The notes beneath the pieces were generated by a model, which was not told where the DNA came from, made no database searches, and was given only the letters and a program-made list of their open reading frames with translations. A DNA stretch of 64,000 nt, taken from positions 1-64,000 of the forward strand of contig CALEDJ010000013.1 of assembly GCA_937951485.1 (NCBI GenBank), read 5' to 3'. The position numbers were made by a program, and so were the translations under genes. Positions within the stretch are counted from its first letter, which is position 1, and every line of letters begins with the position of its first letter. Source of the DNA: an uncultured bacterium (lineage in GTDB: Bacteria > Hydrogenedentota > Hydrogenedentia > Hydrogenedentales > CAILVY01). This document shows, piece by piece, positions 9,317 to 16,431 of the stretch.

Positions 9317-9476
9317 TATCAGCAGCCCCATCGGTTTTATAAATGCCTTGCACAATTGAGCGCCGGGGCATCTCCTCCCAGCCCTGCACTCCCTGCGCGC
9401 CAAACAGGCATTCCCGTGGCGCGACGTCATCCCTTAATCCCCTTCCAACATCCTCCCGCGCTAAGGCTGTTTCAGT

Positions 9477-9539
9477 TTTTCCACCGCGTATCCACCGGAG
9501 AAACGAAGTCATGAACAATTTTTCCACACCTTATCCACA
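9477..9539 (+). promoter_or_regulatory. DnaA-box cluster upstream of dnaA (candidate oriC core)
   Basis: Four same-direction sites: TTTTCCACC (9477-9485), GTATCCACC (9488-9496), TTTTCCACA (9520-9528) and the perfect box TTATCCACA (9531-9539). They form two pairs, each with an 11-base start-to-start distance, about one helical turn. The position upstream of dnaA is typical of bacterial oriC or of dnaA self-control. No AT-rich unwinding element is seen directly beside the boxes; the nearest AT-rich island lies about 650 bases away beyond mazG. Confidence 0.65.
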
Positions 9540-9614
9540 CCTTCATTTCACCCTGTAAAAATGCGCCTTTTCGACGACCACGCCGCCGAGTCTGCAACAT
9601 CTCACTCGCCGTTG

Positions 9615-10025
9615 TCAAGGGGTGTTTTCAAGTGTATGGCGCTCACGCACTTTCGCCTCTCGCCAAAGCGCGTCAAGTTGATCAAGCGTGCACGTTTGCA
9701 TCGGAAGCCTCGCCTCCGCAGCCAACTTTTTCACCACCTCGAAACGCTGCGAGAAGCGCGCGTTTGCCGCGCGCAACGCTTGCGCCGGATCAATTTCAAG
9801 AAAACGGGCCGTGTTCACGGCCGCCAGGAGCAAATCGCCCAGTTCATGTCGCGCCTCTGCAACATCCCCGCGGCGAACTGCGTTGCGCAGTTCCGTCAAT
9901 TCCTCGGCAACCTTGTCCAGAACGCCCCCGACGTCCGGCCAGTCAAAGCCCAGCGCCGACGCCTCCGCCTGGATGGTCCAGGATTCATGCAATGCGTCGC
10001 GATCCAAGGCTTCCCGCTCCATCAA
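9615..10025 (-). CDS. MazG-type nucleoside triphosphate pyrophosphohydrolase (single domain)
   Basis: 136 residues, about half the length of full MazG, corresponding to one MazG domain. The metal-binding pattern is present: EELTEL (EExxE) followed by ELGDLLLAAVN (ExxD), then the family's ALRAANARFSQRF helix. Such enzymes hydrolyse non-canonical NTPs to NMP and pyrophosphate. It lies upstream of dnaA on the same strand with the DnaA boxes between them, and a promoter at 10173-10201 points into it. Start Met1 or Met2. Confidence 0.88.
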   Translation of the reverse strand: MMEREALDRDALHESWTIQAEASALGFDWPDVGGVLDKVAEELTELRNAVRRGDVAEARHELGDLLLAAVNTARFLEIDPAQALRAANARFSQRFEVVKKLAAEARLPMQTCTLDQLDALWREAKVRERHTLENTP

Positions 10026-10172
10026 AACCCTCCGTCCGCACGTCGCGCGGACACACTTCTCCCGCGTGACTCACTGCATGCTTTGTCAGCCCTCGCCCCA
10101 TGACGGCGCCCAGCATCCGCGCACTGATGACACCAAGGGATTCAATCGCTACCATTGCTCAGACATTCGTAA

Positions 10173-10201
10173 AGTATAGCAAAGATTCCCTGAATTAGCA
10201 A
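10173..10201 (-). promoter_or_regulatory. Promoter pointing toward mazG/dnaA
   Basis: On the minus strand: TTGCTA (10201-10196), 17-base spacer, TATACT (10178-10173), with TGC directly before the -10 (extended -10). The leader to mazG would be about 140 bases. Confidence 0.5.
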
Positions 10202-10420
10202 GCAAAAAATTCAGGTACATGCACCGAGCTTTCAATCACTGACAGGGAATGGGCATGAAAATTGCTCAAAAATCCCAATAAAATGGCAGATTTTTGGTGA
10301 ACAAACTTTACTAAAAATAAAGTTATTTCCAACAATATTAAAATATAAAACATATAAACTAAAAATATTATAATACTATCCTTTCCCCCGCCTTATTTTC
10401 TGAATAAGGATACAATACTG
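10189..10420. other. AT-rich island in the 414-base gap between mazG and the DUF1080 gene
   Basis: The 10026-10439 gap has no gene. From about 10180 to 10400 it becomes strikingly AT-rich, strongest at 10300-10380 (runs of A, TA and ATATT). This contrasts with the GC-rich surroundings. An 8-base inverted repeat (CCTGAATT at 10189-10196, AATTCAGG at 10208-10215) lies at its start. I found no consensus DnaA box inside. It could be a duplex-unwinding region belonging to the origin, or a bent promoter region. Confidence 0.5.
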
Positions 10421-10439
10421 AAGCGCAGGCGCTGCTCTT

Positions 10440-11120
10440 TCATTCCGCCGCGCCGCATGTGACCTTTTCTGCCGAGACCTCCGGAATCTCTCGGATCATG
10501 ATGTTGCGGTACCAGACTTTTCCGTGATCGCCCTGAAGCAGGATTGGACCTGGGTCACACAGTTTGCCGGGCAGCGCACCGCCGGTCACTTCGGTGAGTT
10601 TCTGCTTGTCATGAATGAGGACGCCGTTGAGCCGCACAGTGACCTCATCGCCGACAATGGTCGCTTCCAGTTGATTCCACTCGCCCGCCGGACGCGAAGC
10701 ATTGACCAACGGAGCGAATTGGCCATAGATCGCGCCGTTGTCCTGGTTCGTGATCTTCTCCTTGCCATAACTGTCGAGCACCTGGATTTCAATGCGGCCC
10801 CGCAGATACACACCGCTGTTTCCACCGGGCACCGTCTTGAATTCGAGTTTGAGATCAAAATCCCTGAAGCGCTTCACCGTCGCAATGTCGTTTCCGTGAT
10901 CAACATTGGTCATGGCGTTGTCTTCAATAAACCATTTGTTTTCCGCCCTGGGCGCGCGCGCATTGCGCCAGCCCTCAAGCGTGCTTCCGTCAAAAAGGCT
11001 TACCCATACCTCGTCTTCAGCGACGGCAGACGTTCCGGCAAGCAACGCGGGCGCGAGAAGACAGACAATAAGGGGGACGATGCGCAAGGCGCGACGGATT
11101 GTGGCAAATGCATTGAACAC
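10440..11120 (-). CDS. Secreted DUF1080 protein (3-keto-glycoside hydrolase-like lectin fold)
   Basis: 226 residues with a signal peptide (about 1-35, ending AVA). It is a single DUF1080/PF06439 domain: WVSLFDGSTLEGWRN at the start, KLEFKTVPGGNSGVYLRG in the middle, EWNQLEATIVGDEVTVRLNG and the closing GPILLQGDHGKVWYRNIMIRE, all hallmarks of the family. DUF1080 members are concanavalin-like, and some hydrolyse 3-keto-disaccharides. GTG start at 11120, after AAAGGG. Divergent from the gene at 11219. Confidence 0.88.
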   Translation of the reverse strand: MFNAFATIRRALRIVPLIVCLLAPALLAGTSAVAEDEVWVSLFDGSTLEGWRNARAPRAENKWFIEDNAMTNVDHGNDIATVKRFRDFDLKLEFKTVPGGNSGVYLRGRIEIQVLDSYGKEKITNQDNGAIYGQFAPLVNASRPAGEWNQLEATIVGDEVTVRLNGVLIHDKQKLTEVTGGALPGKLCDPGPILLQGDHGKVWYRNIMIREIPEVSAEKVTCGAAE

Positions 11121-11218
11121 GGCATGACCCTTTCTGTTTCTGGTTGTGGGGCGGCATTGTAGCGTAGTATGCCGGCAAATGCATCTTATTCTCCGGCGGC
11201 ATCCAAGGAGTCGAAGAA

Positions 11219-12340
11219 TTGCATTGTGATCCGAAACGACAGGGACAAAAGAAATCGGCCGTGGTCAGATGGGGGATCTGCGCATTGTCGGCGGCTCTGG
11301 CGCTGGTCTGGATGATGCCCCCTGTTCAGGCCAATGAAATCACACAATCACCATCGGAATTCCGCGTCGCACCGCTGATGCGCGGTACGTTATGGTGGGT
11401 GACGCCCGCCGACCCGAAGGTTTGGACGGAGGAGCGCATACGGGAAAGCATTGACGCGCAGTGCGCGGTGGGATTCGACATTCTCTGGCTGCTGAATACA
11501 CCCCGGTTATTGCGAACGGCACGCGACGATGCCGACATCCTGCGGCGCATTTTTGTCCTCGCAGACGCCAGGAACATGAAGGTCATTGTGGATTTGCCGG
11601 TGGGCGGGTGGTACGGCAAGACCTCACTTGCGGAGATGACTGCCGCGATTGCGGCGCACGCCGCCGCCATGGTCGAACGGTACGGGCGGCATGCGTCGCT
11701 CTGGGGTTGGTATATCAATCACGAAATCAATCCCATCGCCCCAGGAGACATTGAGGAAGGCGCTTTCTGGCGCGCCGTGTGGAAGCAGGCGGTTCAAGAC
11801 TGTCACGCGGCAAGGCCCGGCAGCGTGGTCACCATCTCCCCCTTTTTTCTGCTGGATAAGGCGCGGCGCAGGGGTTTTGTCTATCTCACGCCGGAACAGT
11901 ACGCCGCATGGTGGGGGGAAACATTGCGCGAAACAGGTATAGACATCCTGATGTTGCAGGATTCCGGCGAGCATCTCTCCTTTTTCACGCTGGAGCAGCG
12001 GGAACCGTTTTTTGTCGCCGTCGCGCGGGCATGCCGCGAAGCAGGCGCGCAATTCTGGGTCAACGTGGAAACCGGCGAGGCGCACGTCCGCGATTGGGAT
12101 GAATACCTGCTGCATTACGGCGAAAAAAACGCGCCGTGGCGCTTCACGCCGATGGATTGGCTGGAGCAGAAACTACAACTTGCCGCCCGTTATGCGGACG
12201 GAATCATCAATTGGGGATACTTTCCTTTCATGAATCCCCATCCGATCCCGGGGGAGGAAAGGCCGGGCCTGCGCGAAGCATATGAAGCCTATCGCGACTA
12301 CTACCTACGCGTGAAGGAAACGCAACAAAAGGAAGAGTGA
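11219..12340 (+). CDS. Secreted TIM-barrel protein, glycoside-hydrolase-like (DUF4434-type)
   Basis: 373 residues, TTG start at 11219, 8 bases after AAGGAG. Signal peptide about 1-39. The mature part reads as a (beta/alpha)8 barrel: MRGTLWWVTPADPKVWTEE, DAQCAVGFDILWLLN, MKVIVDLPVGGWYG, SLWGWYINHEIN (a strand end with Glu that could be catalytic), GIDILMLQDSGE, QFWVNVETGE. This order of a query-like barrel with GWYINHEIN fits DUF4434-type glycoside hydrolases; the exact family is a weak guess. It is transcribed away from the DUF1080 gene, suggesting a shared carbohydrate theme. Confidence 0.6.
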   Translation: MHCDPKRQGQKKSAVVRWGICALSAALALVWMMPPVQANEITQSPSEFRVAPLMRGTLWWVTPADPKVWTEERIRESIDAQCAVGFDILWLLNTPRLLRTARDDADILRRIFVLADARNMKVIVDLPVGGWYGKTSLAEMTAAIAAHAAAMVERYGRHASLWGWYINHEINPIAPGDIEEGAFWRAVWKQAVQDCHAARPGSVVTISPFFLLDKARRRGFVYLTPEQYAAWWGETLRETGIDILMLQDSGEHLSFFTLEQREPFFVAVARACREAGAQFWVNVETGEAHVRDWDEYLLHYGEKNAPWRFTPMDWLEQKLQLAARYADGIINWGYFPFMNPHPIPGEERPGLREAYEAYRDYYLRVKETQQKEE

Positions 12341-12491
12341 CCGGGGCGTGCGTTTGGACGCCACGAACGAAATGGACGACGTCCGATTTCTTCATTCAAT
12401 CCACGCCATCCACCTCGCCCCAAACGTCCACATCATCCCCGCTTTTCAAGGCTTCCGTCCCGGCATCTCTCCGGCATAACCGCCCTCACTA

Positions 12492-14054
12492 TCAGGCTTC
12501 TTCGGTCACCTTCCATCCCAAGGCGTCGGCCAAAGCAAAAACCGGCTCCTTAAGGTCGCCGTAGAACGTGACGCGGTGCCATCCCCATCGGTCCCATTCG
12601 GTGAAAAGTTTCTCAAAGTCACCTACAGGCTCTGCGCAAATCTTGGTGCGGCAGGCGCGGTCGTCGGAATCATTGCCGACCACCTTGGCCTGGTGGAAGA
12701 GGATTTCCTTGTTCTCCTGAGACACCTCAAGCGAGGTACTCATGTAACCTGCGGGCACGATGGAGCGCACGGCGGCACCCTGGCGGTCTTCGGAATGCGT
12801 CAGGATTTCATAGGGATTGGTCGGGCCGTCCGGCCCGAAAACCTTGTTGGACGCGACACAATGCGCATAGATGATCTGTCGCTTTGCGGTGTCCATAACC
12901 GGATCGGAGATGTATCCTGGGCGGCCCTTGGTGAGCGTCGTGAACGCGACCATGGTCGCGGCGGACCTGATGTCGCATTCACAGCCGCCGACAAGCCCCT
13001 GATTATTCAGTTCATGGAAACCAAGGCATGGGTAGGCGTGGATGTGGCCGCCATAGAAACCACCGAGACAATTGATCGTGATTGCATTGGCGTTGTGTTT
13101 TTGCAAGACAGCCTTTTCCGCCAGGTACATCGCCGCCGATTGATCGAGAACCTCGCGGGGAACATTCTCAAGCCTGGCGGCGTTCTGTTGCCAACGGTCT
13201 GCGATAGCGCGCGCCTCATCCATGTCCGCTGCCTTCCAGGCCTCGTTCAGTTCCTTGAACGGAACATATTCGACCGCGATACCCATGACGGGGTCCCCAG
13301 AACGGGCGTTCTCGTCGAGCACCGCCAGAATTCTGCATTCGGCAATGCGCGCTTTCCATTCCTCAATCGAGAGCACTTCGACCGGGTCGGGAAGACAGCC
13401 CAAATCGCCGGGCATTGGCGTACCGGCGATGCGCGTGCGCGCGACCGCTGCCGCAAATTCCGACGCCGCGCCGCTTTGAATCACCGGCGCAAAACACTTT
13501 GCCGCGGCGATCAGGTCTTGAAGATTCGAGGAGGCGACAAAGCCCAGGTTGGGCGTGTTCTGCCGCAAGAACCCGGCGGCATAGACGAGAAAACCGCCGC
13601 TGCCGCCGTACTGGAAATCGGCGTAAAGCACCGGCTTGCCCGTTGCCGCGATGGGGTGCACCACGCGGTTCCAGCAATTCAACTGATAGACAATATAGCC
13701 CGCAATATTGGCGGACGCGTCTTCATGCAGAATCTGTTGCGCCTGTTCTTCGCCATTCGCCTTCGCTGTCAGGAATTCGTATTCCGGACACGCCTGGAGC
13801 AACGCGTTCGTAATCCGCTCCATGACCGGACGAAAATCAAACCCCACATTCGGCCAATCCGGTCCCGGTTGCACATCGGCATGAAGCGAATACACAATGC
13901 GAATGCGCGGCTTGCCGGAAGCCTGCGCCCACGTCCGCCTCGGCGCAGCCATCAGTCCTACCGCCCCCGCGCACGCGGCGCAACCCGATGCCAGAAAACG
14001 CCGACGACTCATCCCGCAGCATCCACACCCCGTCAATCTCGTTTCATGATTCAT
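12492..14054 (-). CDS. Tat-exported L-fucose/arabinose isomerase-like protein
   Basis: 520 residues from ATG 14054 (GGAG about 9 bases upstream; the 32-residue longer frame lacks a ribosome site). The N-terminus has a twin-arginine signal (SRRRFLA, then a hydrophobic stretch ending in a probable AQA cleavage), so it is exported folded. The mature part resembles the fucose-isomerase-like fold: YPCLGFHELNNQG, GGCECDIRSAATM, IYAHCVASNKVFG and a C-terminal HRVTFYGD. The gene at 41971 is a clear paralogue with the same motif order. The cytoplasmic isomerase family is not normally exported, so the substrate may be an external free sugar or a bound intermediate. Activity is not shown by the sequence. 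Confidence 0.65.
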   Translation of the reverse strand: MNHETRLTGCGCCGMSRRRFLASGCAACAGAVGLMAAPRRTWAQASGKPRIRIVYSLHADVQPGPDWPNVGFDFRPVMERITNALLQACPEYEFLTAKANGEEQAQQILHEDASANIAGYIVYQLNCWNRVVHPIAATGKPVLYADFQYGGSGGFLVYAAGFLRQNTPNLGFVASSNLQDLIAAAKCFAPVIQSGAASEFAAAVARTRIAGTPMPGDLGCLPDPVEVLSIEEWKARIAECRILAVLDENARSGDPVMGIAVEYVPFKELNEAWKAADMDEARAIADRWQQNAARLENVPREVLDQSAAMYLAEKAVLQKHNANAITINCLGGFYGGHIHAYPCLGFHELNNQGLVGGCECDIRSAATMVAFTTLTKGRPGYISDPVMDTAKRQIIYAHCVASNKVFGPDGPTNPYEILTHSEDRQGAAVRSIVPAGYMSTSLEVSQENKEILFHQAKVVGNDSDDRACRTKICAEPVGDFEKLFTEWDRWGWHRVTFYGDLKEPVFALADALGWKVTEEA

Positions 14055-14179
14055 TGTTTTTTCTCCATTTTTGATGAACACCCCCTCTGTCCCCGTTAAT
14101 ACAATTATAGGCATTTGCGCGGATAGAGACAAGATATTTTTTCGAAACAATCAATGCAACGGCACAAATTCGGAAATAC

Positions 14180-15451
14180 TCAGGGGATGACTTCCTTCAG
14201 TGCGGCCATCATGGCGGGGCCGGCCTGTTCGCCGGGGGACATGCTGATCTGGTATTCGGCGAAGGGGATGCCCTTGGGATTCTCGAAGAAACTGGGCGGG
14301 CAGATGTACCCGAGATGGTCCAGGCCGAGACCGAGGATAAACTTCGGTCCGGTTTTCATGAGTTCCCGCGTCTGGAAACTGAAGATCGGGGCGGTTTCCC
14401 CGGGGTGTGTGGCGAATTGCGCAGTGCCGATGGCGAACCAGGCCACTTCGGTCGGGATGCCGTCATCGCGCATGTCACGGACCAGAAGGCCGGCGTCGCG
14501 CAATTGCCGAAAGCCTTCGTTCTCCATTGGCATGATGAAGCGTTTGCTTGCGGCGCGAATGGCGTGTTCATGCATCGGCACGGCGCTCTGGAGTGCGGCA
14601 AGGGTCTTTTCGGCAAGGTCGTTGCCGTATTTCTCCGCCAATGAGAAGGTCCGTTCCGGCGTCCTGGGCTGAATCCACGCACCGATAGCCCCCTGCAGGA
14701 ACAGGTGTTCGCCGGGAAGCGCCCCGGCCATGATCTTGTAGAACGCGCCGACCCAGTCCGCGCTGACCAGTGTGTTATTGCCGTCGAGCACCGTGGGATG
14801 GCAGGCGAAATTGGTCAGGGTGGCGATGCTTTTTCCCGATTCATCGAGGCATTGCAGGATGACGACGGAATTGTCCAGCACATCCGCTTCGCTGTCGTTG
14901 ACGGCCCACCCGGCGCACACGGTTTCCGCATAACGCAGCGTGGCGGGCCGCCGTGCGGCGGCGGCGCGCGCCACTTGCGCAGTGGCCATGCTGACAAGGC
15001 GCTTCATATACTGCGGATTCACACCGTTGGTGGCGGCATCGGGGCCGTAGATGCCGATGGTGTCGGGCGCGGCATGGGTGTGGGTCGCCTGAACGATGAT
15101 CCGTTCCGGGGTCAGGTTCAATTCCTGCACACTTTTCGAGGCCGCCTCGCGGATTTCCTGCACTGTAGGATATTGCAGGCTGACGGCGTCCACCACGACC
15201 AACGCCACCGGCGTCTTGCCGTCATCGAAAACCACGGCCTTGACGAACAAGTCATCATGCACGCCCGTGGAAGCCCGGCCGTGGCCGTATCCGGCAAGGC
15301 AGGTTCCATCTTCCGGATTGATGGCGGCAGATGCCGCGCCCACCAGCAACGGACGGGTTTCAATGGCCGACGAAGGGGAGAGGCCGGAACAACCCAGCGC
15401 CAGCAGAACCATCAGACACGATACGAGGACCCGCTTGGACAGCATTCTCAT
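14180..15451 (-). CDS. Neutral/alkaline ceramidase-like lipoprotein
   Basis: 423 residues from ATG 15451, with AAAAGGAAA 8 bases upstream; ATG 15469, which overlaps the stop of the PRPP synthetase gene as ATGA, is the alternative and would couple translation. The signal peptide ends LALGCSG, a lipobox, so it should be outer-surface or periplasmic lipid-anchored. The neutral ceramidase family motifs are QATHTHAAPD (zinc histidines), NFACHPTVL and SADWVGAF. Such enzymes cut the amide of ceramides or related N-acyl substrates. It is the last gene of an overlapping operon after GH2 and the PRPP synthetase. Confidence 0.8.
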   Translation of the reverse strand: MRMLSKRVLVSCLMVLLALGCSGLSPSSAIETRPLLVGAASAAINPEDGTCLAGYGHGRASTGVHDDLFVKAVVFDDGKTPVALVVVDAVSLQYPTVQEIREAASKSVQELNLTPERIIVQATHTHAAPDTIGIYGPDAATNGVNPQYMKRLVSMATAQVARAAAARRPATLRYAETVCAGWAVNDSEADVLDNSVVILQCLDESGKSIATLTNFACHPTVLDGNNTLVSADWVGAFYKIMAGALPGEHLFLQGAIGAWIQPRTPERTFSLAEKYGNDLAEKTLAALQSAVPMHEHAIRAASKRFIMPMENEGFRQLRDAGLLVRDMRDDGIPTEVAWFAIGTAQFATHPGETAPIFSFQTRELMKTGPKFILGLGLDHLGYICPPSFFENPKGIPFAEYQISMSPGEQAGPAMMAALKEVIP

Positions 15452-15465
15452 TGCACGTTTCCTTT

Positions 15466-16431
15466 TCATGCCGGGAACAGGACGCTGATACTTTCTCTGT
15501 TATGAATACGGCGAATCGCCTCGCCGAACAAGGGGGCCACGGACACGATCTGCACCTTAGCCGAAAAGGGTTCAGGCTGCGTTTCCACGGTATCGGTGAT
15601 CAGCATGGTGCGGATGGGGCTGTCGTCAATCCTGTTCATGGCGCCCGGGGAAAAGACGCCGTGGGTCACGGCGGCGATGATATCGTGCGCGCCGCGTTCC
15701 ACGAGTTTGTGCGCCACTTCGATCAGGGTGCCGCCGGAAATTGTGAAATCATCCACTACAAGCGCGGTCTTGCCCCGCACACGCCCGATGATTTCCATGA
15801 CTTCCGCCTTTTCATCATGCGCGACGCGCTCCTTGTCGCCGATGGCGAGAGATACGCCGAGATAGGAGGCGTATTTGCGCGCCTTCTTGGCAAAACCCGT
15901 ATCCGGAGATACCACCACAAGGTCAGACAGGCGCATGGCTTTCACCGCTTCGCACATGACGGGCAGCGCATACAGATCATCCACCGGTATGCGGAAAAAT
16001 CCCTGAATCTGCGCGGCGTGCAGGTCGAGGGTAACCACGCGGTCGGCCCCGGCCGCCTCGATGGCGTCCGCGCAGACCCGCGCCCGGATGGACACCCTCG
16101 GCTCGTCCTTTTTGTCGCCCTTTGCGTAAGAAAAATAGGGCATCAGGACCGTTACCGATGCTGCGCTTGCGCGCTTCAGCGCGTCCACAAAGAAAAGCAA
16201 TTCCATGAAATTGTCGTTTGCGGGGTACGCGGTGGACTGCACAAAATACACGTGCCGCCCGCGCACGTTTTCCAGGATACGCACAAAAAGGTTGCCTTCG
16301 GAAAAGCGCAGTGTTTCACTCCTGGCCACGGGGATGCCCAGGTAATCGGCGATCTTTTTCGCAAGTTTCGGGCTGCCTGAACCACCGAAAATCAACACTT
16401 CGTCCGCAGACATCTTTGGTTTCTTGTTCAC
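15466..16431 (-). CDS. Ribose-phosphate pyrophosphokinase, divergent
   Basis: 321 residues, close to the usual length. Makes PRPP from ribose 5-phosphate and ATP, in the cytoplasm. Visible: LRFSEGNLFVRI (ATP side), PYFSYAKGDKKDEPR, LDLHAAQIQGFF (136-146), VVVSPDTGFAKKARKYA, and a PRPP loop VVDDFTISGGT (225-235). The loop has the two Asp and GGT, but residues 230-232 (T-I-S) replace the common I-D-T, so it is not a canonical Prs loop. GTG start at 16431 overlaps the GH2 stop (GTGA). It lies between two exported enzymes, an unusual place for a core enzyme. It may be a specialised second PRPP synthetase. Confidence 0.85.
   Translation of the reverse strand: MNKKPKMSADEVLIFGGSGSPKLAKKIADYLGIPVARSETLRFSEGNLFVRILENVRGRHVYFVQSTAYPANDNFMELLFFVDALKRASAASVTVLMPYFSYAKGDKKDEPRVSIRARVCADAIEAAGADRVVTLDLHAAQIQGFFRIPVDDLYALPVMCEAVKAMRLSDLVVVSPDTGFAKKARKYASYLGVSLAIGDKERVAHDEKAEVMEIIGRVRGKTALVVDDFTISGGTLIEVAHKLVERGAHDIIAAVTHGVFSPGAMNRIDDSPIRTMLITDTVETQPEPFSAKVQIVSVAPLFGEAIRRIHNRESISVLFPA

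Noticed and set aside
12576-14099. A 507-codon plus-strand frame
   Set aside because: Antisense shadow of the Tat-exported isomerase-like gene, which has a signal peptide and a paralogue. High-GC codon bias makes such shadow frames common.
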